Notes: generated from the sequence alone by a model not told the origin. 64,000 nt of DNA from Halorubrum distributum JCM 10118 (GCF_000337335.1 NZ_AOJN01000055.1:38276-102275); one strand, 5' to 3'. Shown: positions 9,404 to 18,511, numbered from the stretch's first letter. Made by a program: numbers and translations.

Positions 9404-9412
9404 CTTATAAAT
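9404..9412. promoter_or_regulatory. Shared TATA box between HTH-10 gene and nuoCD
   Basis: CTTATAAAT reads as a TATA element on both strands. On the minus strand it is about 27 bp from the GTG of the regulator; on the plus strand it is about 57 bp from the ATG of nuoCD, leaving a leader of about 30 nt. One box may serve both genes, so they would compete for TBP. Confidence 0.6.
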
Positions 9413-9465
9413 GCCCGTACTGAGCCGGCAGAAGCCTCGGGTCGCGCGCCCGCCTCTCTTCGACC

Positions 9466-11118
9466 ATGTCGACGGAGCTGCTGCGCGACCGCGACGACGA
9501 GGAGGCGGCCGATCCGTTCTCGTCGATCCGCGAGCTTGTCACGGCGCGTGAGGACCATCTGAACGCCCCGGCCGCCCGAGTCCGTCCCGACTCGGTTCAG
9601 GAGGCGCTCACCGCGCTGCGAGACGAGGCGGGGTACGACCACCTCGCTTGCGTCACCGCACAGGAGTACGAGGGGCGGTACGAGTCGATCTACCACCTGC
9701 GTTCGTACGACGACCCGACGCGTGCGGTCAGCGTCGTCGTCCCCGCCGACAAGGGCGATCCCGTCTCGGAGTCGGCCGCACCGGTGTTCCGAACGGCGGA
9801 CTGGCACGAGCGCGAGGCGTACGACCTCGTCGGGATCGAGTACGACGACCACCCGGACCTCCGGCGGATCCTGCTCCCCGAGACCTGGCAGGGGCACCCC
9901 CTGTCGATGGACTACGATAAGGATCAGCCGCAGATCGCCGCCCTCTCCGAGAACGAGCCGATCGAACCCGGGTCGTCGACCGCGACCGGCAGCGACACCA
10001 TGCTCCTCAACATCGGGCCGCACCACCCGGCGACCCACGGCGTCCTCCACCTTCAGGTGACCCTCGACGGGGAGCAGGTGATCGGGGTGGAGCCGGACAT
10101 CGGCTACATCCACCGCTGCGAGGAGCAGATGGCCCAGTCCGGCACGTACCGCCACCAGATCATGCCGTATCCGGACCGCTGGGACTGGGGCGGCGGCGGA
10201 CTGCTCAACGAGTGGGCGTACGCCCGCGTCGCGGAGGACCTCGCGGACATCGAGGTGCCCGAGTACGCGCAGGTGATCCGGACGATGGCCGCGGAGTTCA
10301 GCCGGGTCCTCTCGCACATGCTGGCGATGGGGGCGTACGCGCTCGACGTGATCGGCGACTTCACGGCGACGTTCATGTACGCGATTCAAGAGCGCGAGCG
10401 CGTCCAGGACATCGTCGAGGACCTGACGGGCCAGCGGCTGATGTTCAACTACTTCCGGCTCGGCGGCGTCGCGTGGGACCTCCCCGAGCCCCGGGAGGAG
10501 TTCCTGCGGAGCGTCCGCGAGTACCTCGATGGGCTCCCGCGGCGCATCGAGGAGTACCACGACCTCCTGACCCGAAACGAGATACTACAGCTCCGCACGG
10601 TCGACACCGGTGTCCTCCCGCCGGAGGTCGCGAAGGAGTACGGGACGACCGGTCCGGTGCTCCGGGGGTCGGGCGTCGACTACGACCTGCGCCGCGACGA
10701 CCCGTACGGCTACTACGACGAGCTCGACTGGGACGTCGTCACCGAGGACGGCTGCGACAACTACAGTCGGCTGCTCGTCAGGATGCGCGAGGTCGAGGAG
10801 TCGGCGCGGATCGTCGAGCAGTGCGTCGACCTGCTCGAAGGCTGGCCCGAGGACGAGCGGACCGTCCAAGCGAACGTGCCGCGAACGATTCGCCCGGACG
10901 ACGACACGGAGGTCTACCGCGCGGTCGAGGCCGCGAAGGGGGAACTCGGCATCTACATCCGCGCCGACGGGACGGACGAGCCCGCCCGGTTCAAGATCCG
11001 CGGGCCGTCGTTCTCGAACCTCCAAGCGCTCCCCGAGATGGCCGAGGGCGAGGCGATCCCCGACCTGATCGCGTCGCTGGGGAGTCTGGACACGATCATG
11101 GGCGAGGTCGACAGATGA
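9466..11118 (+). CDS. nuoCD: NADH dehydrogenase-like NuoC/NuoD fusion subunit, outside a nuo operon
   Basis: 550 residues. Residues 1-160 match the 30-kDa NuoC domain (ADWHEREAYDLVGIEYDDHP), and 175-550 the 49-kDa NuoD domain with the quinone-site loop GPHHPATHG (184-192), PYPDRWDW and SRVLSHMLAMG. The nickel-binding CxxC pairs of hydrogenase large subunits are absent, so it is complex I-type. In haloarchaea this fusion normally lies between nuoB and nuoH; here it is flanked by a regulator and an antiporter. The ATGA at its end starts only a 22-codon ORF. It may be a second copy or a displaced gene; its partners are not in view. Confidence 0.9.
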   Translation: MSTELLRDRDDEEAADPFSSIRELVTAREDHLNAPAARVRPDSVQEALTALRDEAGYDHLACVTAQEYEGRYESIYHLRSYDDPTRAVSVVVPADKGDPVSESAAPVFRTADWHEREAYDLVGIEYDDHPDLRRILLPETWQGHPLSMDYDKDQPQIAALSENEPIEPGSSTATGSDTMLLNIGPHHPATHGVLHLQVTLDGEQVIGVEPDIGYIHRCEEQMAQSGTYRHQIMPYPDRWDWGGGGLLNEWAYARVAEDLADIEVPEYAQVIRTMAAEFSRVLSHMLAMGAYALDVIGDFTATFMYAIQERERVQDIVEDLTGQRLMFNYFRLGGVAWDLPEPREEFLRSVREYLDGLPRRIEEYHDLLTRNEILQLRTVDTGVLPPEVAKEYGTTGPVLRGSGVDYDLRRDDPYGYYDELDWDVVTEDGCDNYSRLLVRMREVEESARIVEQCVDLLEGWPEDERTVQANVPRTIRPDDDTEVYRAVEAAKGELGIYIRADGTDEPARFKIRGPSFSNLQALPEMAEGEAIPDLIASLGSLDTIMGEVDR

Positions 11119-11183
11119 GTTCGGGCGAGCCCGGTCGAGCTGATTGCTCTCGGACGAGCCTGCGGCTCAGCGCTGTAGAGTGA
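11115..11183 (+). pseudogene. 22-codon ORF ATGA-coupled to nuoCD, possible remnant of a following subunit gene
   Basis: The stop of nuoCD overlaps an ATG (ATGA), the arrangement expected before the next subunit gene. The resulting frame reads MSSGEPGRADCSRTSLRLSA and ends two codons later in TGA. It has no similarity I recognise beyond an MSS-type start, and may be a truncated remnant or chance. The following 200 bp hold no subunit gene. Confidence 0.3.
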
Positions 11184-11289
11184 CCGCCGCTACGGCGCGG
11201 ACGTTGAAAGGCGGCCGCCTCACGCGAACGCGAGACGACCGGTGTGTCGCACGCCGGCGGCCGGTCGAGTAGGCGTCGGCCGCCGCCGT

Positions 11290-11297
11290 ATATAAAC
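11290..11297 (+). promoter_or_regulatory. TATA box for the antiporter gene
   Basis: TATATAAA preceded by a purine-poor GCCGCCG stretch. Transcription would start near 11320, giving a leader of about 80 nt before the GTG at 11401. A GGAGAG motif at 11385-11390 in that leader could act as a ribosome-binding site, unlike most genes here. Confidence 0.6.
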
Positions 11298-11400
11298 CCT
11301 CGTTCACGGGAGTGACGGCGGAGACGGACCTCAGTGCGCAGCCACGGCGCCTTCAGTGGATTTATTCGTCCGTCTGATAAAACCGGAGAGAGGCTCAACC

Positions 11401-13251
11401 GTGTCGACTCAGCTGATCCCGTTGGTGGCGGCGATCATCGCTATCGGGGTGTTCGCACAGTTGCTCGCCGACCGTCTCGCGGTCCCAAGCATCGTGTTCC
11501 TGCTGATCGCCGGGCTCGCGCTCGGCCCCGAGGGCCTCGGCGTCATCACGCCGAACACGTTCACGGCACTGCCAGCCATCGTCGGCCTCTCGGTCGCGAT
11601 CATCGTCTTCGAGGGTGCGTTCCACCTGCGGGTGGAGGACATCCGACGCGCCACGACGGTGAGCGTTCGCCTCGTCACGGTCGGGGCCGCCATCTCCCTC
11701 GTCGGTACGGCGCTGGTCGTCCGGTTCGCGCTCGGTGCCGACTGGGGTGTGTCGTTTCTCATCGGGGCGCTGCTCGTGGCGACCGGGCCGACGGTGATTA
11801 CCCCGATTCTCCGCGTCGTCCCGGTCCGCGACCGCGTCGCGACCGCCCTGGAGACAGAGGGGATCGTCAACGACGTTACCGCGGCGATCCTCGCCGTCGT
11901 CGTCTTCAAGATCATGCAACTGGAGGAGCCGACGGTCGCGGCGTTCCTTGAACTGTTCATCGCTCGGATCGGGACCGGCGTCGGCGTCGGCGTCCTCGTC
12001 GCGGCCGCCCTCTGGGTCGTCCTCCGATACATCGATCTCTCTCCCGGGGACGCGCCGCGAAACGCTCGGCTCGTCGTCTTGGCCGGCGCCCTCGTCGCGT
12101 TCGGCGCCGCCGACACCGTCGCCAGCGAGGCCGGGGTGGCCGCCGCCGCGACCGCCGGAGTCATCCTCGGTAACGCCAACGTCCCGTACGAAGCGCAGAT
12201 CGCCGAGTTCAAAGGCGACGTGACGCTCATCGTGCTCTCGTTCATCTTCATCGCGCTGGCGGCGCTGCTCGAATTCAGCGATCTGATGGCCCTCGGCGTC
12301 GGCGGGGCGGTCGTGGCCGCCGCCGTCATCTTCGTCATCCGGCCGCTGGACGTGCTGGTCTCGACGCGCGGCACCGACCTCACCGGTTCCGAGCGGCTGT
12401 TCGTCGGCTTCGTCGGGCCGCGCGGCATCATCCCGGCCTCGGTCGCGACGCTCTTCGCGGTCGAGCTACAGAGCGCCGGCGAGTCCGAGGCCGCGACGCT
12501 GCTGGTCGGAACGGTCTTCCTCGTCATCTTTTCGACGGTCGTGTTACAGGGCGGGTTCGCTCGCCGGATCGCGGAGTATCTCGACGTGATACCAATGCGT
12601 GTACTCATCATCGGCAGCGGGCGGGTCGGCCGAGAGGTCGCCGCTCGCCTCGAAAGCAGGGGAGAGAACGTCGTCATCATCGAGAACGACGAGACAGCCG
12701 TCGAGCGAGCGCGGAGCGAGGGGCTGACGGTCCGCATCGGGGACGGAACGGACGTGGAGACGCTCCGGTCGGCGGGCGTCGAGAGCGCAAAGACCGTCAT
12801 CGCGGCGACCGGAAGCGACGAGGTCAACCTGTTCGTCGGTCAACAGGCGACCACGAACTTCGACGTCGACCGCGTCGTCTGCCGCGCGAACGACCCGAGC
12901 AACGTGGAGGCGTTCAACGACCTCGGCGTGGACACCATCTCCTCGACGTTCACCGTGGCGCAGGCGATCGACGACATCATCGAGCGCCCGGCGATGGCGC
13001 AGTGGGTGAACATGCTCGGAGAGGAGGGCGACGTCCAAGAGGTGACGCTGCGGAACCGGGAGTTCGTCGGCCGACCGATCAACGAGGTGGGCCCCGAACT
13101 CCCCGGGCGCTGTCTCATCGTACTCGTCACTGACGACGAGGAGACGTTCGTTCCGGAGGCGACGTACGAGCTCCGCGAGGGCGATCGCCTCACGCTGGTC
13201 GGCGAGTACGACGACGTTCAGGCGGGCGTCTCGCTCCTCACGGACGAGTAG
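11401..13251 (+). CDS. CPA1-type cation/proton antiporter with TrkA-N and TrkA-C domains
   Basis: 616 residues. The first 400 form about 12 TM segments of the NhaP/CPA1 antiporter family (FEGAFHLRVEDI, ATGPTVITPIL, ETEGIVNDVTAAIL carrying the conserved ND pair). Residues about 400-520 are a TrkA-N Rossmann domain (RVLIIGSGRVGREVAARL) and the last 80 a TrkA-C domain. Expected to exchange Na+ or K+ for H+, gated by a nucleotide on the TrkA part. The GTG at 11401 with GGAGAG 10-15 bp upstream is preferred; an in-frame GTG at 11356 is an alternative. Confidence 0.88.
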   Translation: MSTQLIPLVAAIIAIGVFAQLLADRLAVPSIVFLLIAGLALGPEGLGVITPNTFTALPAIVGLSVAIIVFEGAFHLRVEDIRRATTVSVRLVTVGAAISLVGTALVVRFALGADWGVSFLIGALLVATGPTVITPILRVVPVRDRVATALETEGIVNDVTAAILAVVVFKIMQLEEPTVAAFLELFIARIGTGVGVGVLVAAALWVVLRYIDLSPGDAPRNARLVVLAGALVAFGAADTVASEAGVAAAATAGVILGNANVPYEAQIAEFKGDVTLIVLSFIFIALAALLEFSDLMALGVGGAVVAAAVIFVIRPLDVLVSTRGTDLTGSERLFVGFVGPRGIIPASVATLFAVELQSAGESEAATLLVGTVFLVIFSTVVLQGGFARRIAEYLDVIPMRVLIIGSGRVGREVAARLESRGENVVIIENDETAVERARSEGLTVRIGDGTDVETLRSAGVESAKTVIAATGSDEVNLFVGQQATTNFDVDRVVCRANDPSNVEAFNDLGVDTISSTFTVAQAIDDIIERPAMAQWVNMLGEEGDVQEVTLRNREFVGRPINEVGPELPGRCLIVLVTDDEETFVPEATYELREGDRLTLVGEYDDVQAGVSLLTDE

Positions 13252-13348
13252 CACCACCGGCACGAGGGGCGGGAGACGGTCCCCCGTCACTGCGGAGCGG
13301 TATCGGCCGCGCCAGCGCGCCGGTCGCGCGGAGGTCGCGGGCGCGGAA

Positions 13349-14209
13349 CTACTCCGGCCGGTGGACCTCGCCGTCGCGCGAGTCGGCGTCCTTCCGGCGG
13401 AGCGCGGCGGCCGCGTTGTTCGCGTCGTAGCCGAAGAACACGTCCTTCGCGTACGTCTCGGCGACCTCCGTCGCGTGGATCAGGTCGTCGACGTCGACGT
13501 CGACCGCGTACAGCTCCAGCGAGAACGGCGTCTCCGGCGGCGCGCCGTGGAGGTCGTAGTCGCCGCCGAGCCGCGAGCGGAACCCGCGAGCGATCGCCTC
13601 CAGCCAGTAGGTCGTCGCGTACTCGGTGTCGTACAGCGGGACGACGAACTCGTCGACGTGCTCGGCGAGCCGATCGAGGTCGAGGCCGGCGCGCTCGTAG
13701 AGGTGGTCGGGGTAGGGGTCGGGGTACAGCGTGAGCAGGAGGCGTCCCGGAACCAGCTCGGCCGCCTCGGCGACGAACTCGGTGATCACGTCCGCGCGCC
13801 AGTCGGCGAAGTCGTCGCGATCGCTCTCGGCGAACAGGCGCTCGCAGCGGTCGCAGTGGCAGAACCCCTCGCGGGGGAACCCCACGTCGTCGAGGCGGAC
13901 GTCCCCGTTCTCGGCCGCGCAGTCCGCGACGATCTCGAAGAGGCCCTCGCGGTACTCCGGGTGCGTCGGGCAGATGTACGCCCAGTCGAAGTACTCGCGG
14001 TCGCGAGTCGCCGGCTCGCCGCGCTCGTCGACGGGAACGAGGTCGTCGTTCTCGCTCGCGGCGGCGTTGTCGCCGAAACACGACACCATGTTCACGGCGT
14101 TCGGCAGCGGCTCGGCCGCCCGCCCCGTGACGTCTTTGACCTCGTAGAAGCCGAGGTCGAACGGCTCCATCGCGACCTCGTCGGCGTTGCGCGTGACGAC
14201 CCCGTACAT
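13349..14209 (-). CDS. Conserved haloarchaeal protein, glycosidase-like TIM barrel suspected
   Basis: 286 residues, soluble, no signal peptide. The middle has REGFCHCDRCERLF, with three cysteines and a histidine that could bind metal, following a DDVGFPREGF stretch. This order (a catalytic-looking D-x-x-GFPR loop, then CHC..C) resembles putative glycoside hydrolases with TIM-barrel folds, where similar C-x-C-x-x-C segments occur. WAYICPTHPEYREGL and LLTLYPDPYPDHLYERAG also fit a barrel. No exact family recognised; activity not demonstrated. It is convergent with the antiporter gene and has its own ATG at 14209. Confidence 0.6.
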   Translation of the reverse strand: MYGVVTRNADEVAMEPFDLGFYEVKDVTGRAAEPLPNAVNMVSCFGDNAAASENDDLVPVDERGEPATRDREYFDWAYICPTHPEYREGLFEIVADCAAENGDVRLDDVGFPREGFCHCDRCERLFAESDRDDFADWRADVITEFVAEAAELVPGRLLLTLYPDPYPDHLYERAGLDLDRLAEHVDEFVVPLYDTEYATTYWLEAIARGFRSRLGGDYDLHGAPPETPFSLELYAVDVDVDDLIHATEVAETYAKDVFFGYDANNAAAALRRKDADSRDGEVHRPE

Positions 14210-14354
14210 AGGGCCGGATACGGGACTGGTCGGTAAAAACGGACGGTATCGCAGCGATCGGCCGCAGGCGCGGTCGACGCGCGATGCGGGTCCCGTGCGA
14301 TTCGGTTCGACGCGCGATTCCCTTCGCGGAGGGCGCGAACGCGGCGCCGCGCGG

Positions 14355-14450
14355 TTACTCGACTTCGACGGGCTGCTTGTCGCCGGCGAAGAGGAAGTAC
14401 GCGAGCGCGACGAGCGACAGCACGAGGACGAGCTTGGCTTTCTTGCTCAT
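14355..14450 (-). CDS. 31-residue single-TM micropeptide
   Basis: ATG at 14450 to TAA at 14355 encodes MSKKAKLVLVLSLVALAYFL followed by FAGDKQPVEVE: a basic start, one hydrophobic helix and an acidic tail. The inside-positive layout suggests an inner-face N-terminus and external tail. Its composition matches real small haloarchaeal membrane proteins and not shadow frames. It lies just downstream of pyrBI on the same strand (83 bp gap). Function unknown. Confidence 0.6.
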   Translation of the reverse strand: MSKKAKLVLVLSLVALAYFLFAGDKQPVEVE

Positions 14451-14533
14451 ACTCGATGCGTCGGGCGGCGGGCGCTAAAATCTACCGGAGGGAGAGTCGT
14501 GAGGGTATCCCACACCGAACGCGAGCCGACGCT

Positions 14534-14992
14534 TCAAACGTCGATGTGGTCGGCGATGTCGGCCCGGAGGATCGTCGAGCAGTAGTCGCAGCGGACGCCG
14601 TCGGCGACGACGTCGAAGCGGGTCTCGATCGGCTCGTCGGCGTTGGTGATACAGTTGCGGTTCGGACAGGAGAGCACGCCCGTCACGCCGTCGGGACGCG
14701 TGACGCGGTTCTTCTCGACCACCTCGAAGTCGCGGACGATGTTGATCGTCGCCTCGGGCGCGATGAGCGAGAGCACGTCGACCTCCGACTGCGACAGCTC
14801 CCGGTCTTCGACCTTCACGATGTCCTTGCGGCCGAGCCGGTCGGAGGGAACGTTCATCCCGACCGAGACGCCGAACCCCTCGGAGCCGTCGATCCCGAGG
14901 ATGGCGAGGACGTTCAGCGCCTGTCCCGCCTCGACGTGGTCGATGACGGTGCCGTCGCGGATCTTCGAGACGCGCAGTTCGTGTTCGCTCAT
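14534..14992 (-). CDS. pyrI: Aspartate carbamoyltransferase regulatory subunit
   Basis: 152 residues. The N-terminal allosteric domain ([20 protein letters not shown]) binds CTP/ATP in the family, and the C-terminal domain holds the zinc site CPNRNC...CDYC that contacts the catalytic chains. Needed for assembly and feedback control of the pyrimidine pathway's committed step. Its ATG overlaps the stop of pyrB by four bases (ATGA), so the two chains should be made in linked amounts. Confidence 0.95.
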   Translation of the reverse strand: MSEHELRVSKIRDGTVIDHVEAGQALNVLAILGIDGSEGFGVSVGMNVPSDRLGRKDIVKVEDRELSQSEVDVLSLIAPEATINIVRDFEVVEKNRVTRPDGVTGVLSCPNRNCITNADEPIETRFDVVADGVRCDYCSTILRADIADHIDV

Positions 14993-15936
14993 CGGTCCAC
15001 CTCCGTCCCCTCGTCGCCGTCCGGATTCGCGTTCTCCAAGAGGGTGTCGAGCAGCGCCATCCGCACCGGGATCCCGTTGTGCGCCTGCTCGAAGTAGCGC
15101 GCGTGCTCGGTCTCGTCGACGTCGGGCGCGATTTCGTCGACGCGCGGGAGCGGGTGCATCACGGTGAGGTCGTCGGCGGCGGCGTCGAGCGTCTCGGCGT
15201 CGATCCGGTACTCGCCGGCGACGCGGTGGTACTCGTTCTCGTCGGGGAACCGCTCCTTCTGGATCCGGGTGACGTACAGCACGTCGAGCTCGTCGAGGAC
15301 CGGGTCGAGCTCCTCGTGTTCGCGGATCTGCGCGCCCGTCTCGTGGAGGTCGAAGCGCACGGAGCGGGGGAGCCGCAGCGACTCGGGGCTGATGAAGTGC
15401 TGGTTCGCGTCGAACTCCGTCAGCGCGGCCGCCAGCGAGTGGACCGTCCGCCCGTACTTCAGGTCGCCCATGATCCCGATCGTGAGGTCGTCGAGCCCGT
15501 GGTCCTCCCGGATCGTGTGGAGGTCGAGCAGCGTCTGGGAGGGGTGTTGCCCCGCGCCGTCGCCCGCGTTGACCACGGGGACGTCGACGCGCTCGCCGGC
15601 CAGCGTCGCGGCGCCCTCGCTGGGGTGACGGAGCACGAGCGCGTCGGCGTACCCCTCGATGACGCGGACGGTGTCCGACAGCGACTCCCCCTTCGACACC
15701 GACGAGGAGTCGACGTCGCCCATGTCGATGGTGTTCATCCCGAGGCGCTTGGCCGCGCTGTCGAAGCTCATCCGGGTGCGCGTGCTGGGCTCGAAGAAGC
15801 AGAGCGCGAGCACGCGCCCGGCGTGCCGGTCCGCGTAGGCGGCGGGGTCGTCGGCGACCGCCCGGGCCCGGTCGAGCACGGCCTCGATGTCATCCCGCGA
15901 GAGCTGGGTCGCGGTGATGAGGTGGTCCTGTCGCAT
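14989..15936 (-). CDS. pyrB: Aspartate carbamoyltransferase catalytic subunit
   Basis: 315 residues, usual length. [15 protein letters not shown] is the carbamoyl-phosphate-binding STRT signature, [12 protein letters not shown] and [10 protein letters not shown] are further active-site segments. Catalyses carbamoyl phosphate + L-aspartate to N-carbamoyl-aspartate in de novo pyrimidine synthesis, in the cytosol as a PyrB/PyrI complex. First gene of pyrBI. A weak TATA-like AAGATACT lies about 27 bp upstream of the ATG on the minus strand, so the mRNA is probably leaderless. Confidence 0.96.
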   Translation of the reverse strand: MRQDHLITATQLSRDDIEAVLDRARAVADDPAAYADRHAGRVLALCFFEPSTRTRMSFDSAAKRLGMNTIDMGDVDSSSVSKGESLSDTVRVIEGYADALVLRHPSEGAATLAGERVDVPVVNAGDGAGQHPSQTLLDLHTIREDHGLDDLTIGIMGDLKYGRTVHSLAAALTEFDANQHFISPESLRLPRSVRFDLHETGAQIREHEELDPVLDELDVLYVTRIQKERFPDENEYHRVAGEYRIDAETLDAAADDLTVMHPLPRVDEIAPDVDETEHARYFEQAHNGIPVRMALLDTLLENANPDGDEGTEVDR

Positions 15937-16090
15937 CGTCTGAGATGGGACCCGGCAGTATCTTGAATCCCTCGGCTCGGCCGCCGAGTCGGGTGTTCAC
16001 GTCCATGTGGATCCCCGCGACCAACGGTTTCGAGATTCGCAGAACGCGGTGACCGTTCGCACGCTCGGCGACCGGCGACACTCGCCCGCG

Positions 16091-16098
16091 CTTATAAA
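16091..16098 (+). promoter_or_regulatory. TATA box of the ASCH-domain gene
   Basis: CTTATAAA centred 28 bp before the ATG at 16123, which predicts a leaderless transcript. Confidence 0.65.
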
Positions 16099-16122
16099 CC
16101 GATCCGCGCCGAACGGTAGAAC

Positions 16123-16440
16123 ATGTCCGAGAACGATCCGGCAGACCTGCTTCCGAACGACCGCGTAAAGCAGGCCGCCCTCGACGGCGAGGTGACGCAG
16201 CTCCACCGCGGGAACCGGTACGGCAACGAGGGCGACAGGTTCGAGATCGAGGGCGTCGCCTTCGAACTGACCGAGGTCACCGAGCGCACGCTCGGCGACA
16301 TGACCGACGAGGACGCGAAGCGCGAGGGGTCGCCCTCGCTGGAGGCGTACAAGGAGCGCATGGTCCGCGCGCACGGCGGCAGCTTCGAGTGGGACGAGGA
16401 CGCCGACGTGGTGCGTCACCGCTTCGAGCGGGTCGAGTAG
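16123..16440 (+). CDS. ASCH-domain-like protein
   Basis: 105 residues. The order of segments (RVKQAALDGEVTQLHRGNRY, GDRFEIEGVAFELTEVTERT, LGDMTDEDAKREGSPSLEAY) resembles small archaeal ASCH proteins, a PUA-like beta-barrel family suspected of binding RNA or modified nucleotides. No catalytic residue can be assigned. It is a single gene with a strong TATA box at 16091 and leaderless start. Role unknown. Confidence 0.65.
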   Translation: MSENDPADLLPNDRVKQAALDGEVTQLHRGNRYGNEGDRFEIEGVAFELTEVTERTLGDMTDEDAKREGSPSLEAYKERMVRAHGGSFEWDEDADVVRHRFERVE

Positions 16441-16514
16441 GGCACGGCAGCGCGTCCGCGGGGCGACGCCGCTACCCCGGACGCGAACGTGTCACGCGAT
16501 ACGACCGTATCCCA

Positions 16515-16523
16515 TTATTTATA
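16515..16523 (+). promoter_or_regulatory. TATA box of the AtoE-like transporter gene
   Basis: TTATTTATA centred about 29 bp before the ATG at 16549; together with the lack of a ribosome-binding site this supports that start over an earlier in-frame ATG-like start at 16489, which lies upstream of the box. Confidence 0.6.
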
Positions 16524-16548
16524 CTGTAGGATACTGGAGACGGGATGT

Positions 16549-18018
16549 ATGTCAGCGAGTGACGGGGCAGGCGTCATCGAACGTATCGGATTCCGAATGT
16601 CGGAGGTGGTCGAACGGTGGATGCCGAGCCCGTTCGTCTTCGCCATCCTGTTGACGTATATCGTCTACGTGGCCGGGCTGGTGGCCACGGACTCCGGGCC
16701 GGTGGAACTGTTGGAGTTCTGGTACGGCGGCTTCTGGGCGTTCCTCGGGTTCTCGATGCAGATGGTGCTCATCCTGATGACCGGGTTCGTCATCGCGTAC
16801 CACCCGCGGGTGAACGCGATCTTACAGCGGCTCGCCGAGGTGCCGAACTCCGGCGCGCAGGCCGCCGCGTTCGTCGGCTTCATCTCGATGTCGCTGGCGT
16901 GGGTCCACTGGGGGTTCAGCCTCATCATGGGCGCCATCTTCGCCCGCGAGATGGGGAAGATCGCTCACAAGAAGGACATCAACATTCACTACCCGCTGCT
17001 CGCGGTCGCCGGCTACATGGGGCTCGGCCTGACGTGGCACTGGGGCATCTCCGGCTCCGCGCCCCTCCAGCTGACCGACGCGAACAACATCGGCGAGGGG
17101 ACCGGGTTCGAGTTCCTGACGTCGACCGTGCCGGCCGCAGAGACCATCTTCCACCCGTACGCGCTCACGCTCACCGCGCTCTCCATCGTCTTCGCGAGCG
17201 CCGTGCTGTACGTCCTCGCGCCGTCGGGCGACCGCGCGAAGGGGGTCACGGAGTACGTCGACGAGGCGGACCTGTTTGACTCCGCGGCGGACGGGGGCCG
17301 CGCAACTGACGACGCGGCCACCGACGGCGGCACCGACGCCGCCGACGCCGCCGACCCGGTGGACGAGCCGCCGGCCGAGGTCGCCGACGTCCCCGCAGAG
17401 CGGCTGAATAACAGCCGGATCATCGGCGGGCTGGTCGCGCTGTCGGGCGTCGCCATCCTCGCGCTCCAGTTCGCCGGGCAGGGGCTCGGCGCGTTCACGC
17501 TGAACGCCGTCAACTTCGGCTTCCTCTTCGCCGGCCTGCTCATCTACCAGCGCCCGGCGTACTACCGCGACCGCTTCAACGACGCGGCGGGCGCGGCGGC
17601 CGGCATCGTCCTGCTGTTCCCCTTCTTCGCCGGCATTCAGGGGATCATGGCCAGCTCCGGGCTGGCGCTGCTGCTCGCCGAGGGGCTGCTGGAAGTGTCG
17701 ACGGCGGCGACGTACCCCGTTATCGCGTGGGTCGTCGGCTCCGTCGCGAACCTGTTCGTCCCCTCGGGCGGCGGCGAGTGGCTCGTCGTCGGCCCGTCGG
17801 TGCTTCAGGCCGCGCAGGAACTCGGCGTGCCCTACGGGCAGGCCACCATCGCGTACGCGGTCGGCGACGCGCACACGAACCTGCTGAACCCGTTCTGGGC
17901 GCTCCCGCTGCTCGCGATCACGAACGTCAGGGCGCGCGAGATGTTCGGCTACGCCATCGCGATGCTGATCGCGCTGATCCCGTTCCTCGCGGTCGCGCTG
18001 TACGCGGTGCCGTACTGA
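16549..18018 (+). CDS. atoE: Short-chain fatty acid transporter, AtoE family
   Basis: 489 residues with about 11-12 TM segments. WMPSPFVFAILLTYIVYVAG, AWVHWGFSLIMGAIFAREMG, LGLTWHWGISGSAPLQL and the late FVPSGGGEWLVVGPSVLQAA with GDAHTNLLNPFWALPLL are characteristic of the AtoE family, which takes up short-chain fatty acids such as butyrate or acetoacetate. A 60-residue acidic loop (about 235-295), rich in D and A, divides the two halves, probably a halophilic adaptation. No beta-oxidation genes are adjacent, though an acyl-CoA carboxylase subunit lies at 60.8 kb. Confidence 0.85.
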   Translation: MSASDGAGVIERIGFRMSEVVERWMPSPFVFAILLTYIVYVAGLVATDSGPVELLEFWYGGFWAFLGFSMQMVLILMTGFVIAYHPRVNAILQRLAEVPNSGAQAAAFVGFISMSLAWVHWGFSLIMGAIFAREMGKIAHKKDINIHYPLLAVAGYMGLGLTWHWGISGSAPLQLTDANNIGEGTGFEFLTSTVPAAETIFHPYALTLTALSIVFASAVLYVLAPSGDRAKGVTEYVDEADLFDSAADGGRATDDAATDGGTDAADAADPVDEPPAEVADVPAERLNNSRIIGGLVALSGVAILALQFAGQGLGAFTLNAVNFGFLFAGLLIYQRPAYYRDRFNDAAGAAAGIVLLFPFFAGIQGIMASSGLALLLAEGLLEVSTAATYPVIAWVVGSVANLFVPSGGGEWLVVGPSVLQAAQELGVPYGQATIAYAVGDAHTNLLNPFWALPLLAITNVRAREMFGYAIAMLIALIPFLAVALYAVPY

Positions 18019-18024
18019 GCCGTT

Positions 18025-18044
18025 GAAAAGGGGCCTCTCTTTTC
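18025..18044. terminator. Possible bidirectional terminator hairpin
   Basis: GAAAAG at 18025-18030 and CTTTTC at 18039-18044 form a short stem between the convergent ends of the transporter and ferredoxin genes; both sides provide a pyrimidine run for archaeal termination. Confidence 0.4.
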
Positions 18045-18402
18045 AGTCGTCGTCCGCGGCTGCGCCGTCTGCGCCGCCCGCGCCGTCGCCGTCCTCGGCG
18101 GCGGTCGCCGCGTCGTCCTCGATGCTCGGCGGGTACTTCCCCCGGTCGAGCTTCAGGTCGGACTGCGGGCGCGCCATACAGGTGAGCGCGAACTCCTCGG
18201 CCTCCTCGTCGGTGAGGCCGCGGGCCGCGGGCTGGGTCACCTCGCCCTCGACGATCTCGGCGGAGCAGGCGAGACACATCCCGACGCGGCAGGAGTACTC
18301 CTGGGCGATCCCCTCGTCGAAACAGGAACTGAGGATCGTCTCCGTGTCGGCCACCTCGATCGTCTCGCCGGTGCCGACGAACTCGACGGTGTACTCGGTC
18401 AT
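18043..18402 (-). CDS. Plant-type 2Fe-2S ferredoxin
   Basis: 119 residues. SSCFDEG, SCRVGMCLAC and LTCMARP supply the cysteines of a plant/halobacterial-type [2Fe-2S] centre. Unlike the main halobacterial ferredoxin, it lacks the long acidic N-terminal insertion and instead ends in an acidic/alanine tail of about 25 residues. It probably passes electrons to an unidentified oxidoreductase. The ATG at 18402 follows a TTTTTGACC box by about 27 bp, so a leaderless message is expected. Confidence 0.88.
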   Translation of the reverse strand: MTEYTVEFVGTGETIEVADTETILSSCFDEGIAQEYSCRVGMCLACSAEIVEGEVTQPAARGLTDEEAEEFALTCMARPQSDLKLDRGKYPPSIEDDAATAAEDGDGAGGADGAAADDD

Positions 18403-18502
18403 GGCGCCGAGTACCCGCCGACCGGTCAAAAAGGGTTCCCTCCGTTCCGTCGTCGTCGCGGGGACGGAAGCCGGACGAAGCGAGGAGAGGTCGTTGCTGA
18501 AA

Positions 18503-18511
18503 TTTATAAAT
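18503..18511 (+). promoter_or_regulatory. TATA box of the vapBC operon
   Basis: TTTATAAAT centred about 28 bp before the vapB ATG at 18536, so the operon mRNA should start at or next to the start codon. Confidence 0.7.

Noticed and set aside
11356..11400. Upstream GTG start for the antiporter
   Set aside because: The GGAGAG at 11385-11390 is positioned for the GTG at 11401, and the added 15 residues are not hydrophobic or conserved-looking. It remains possible.
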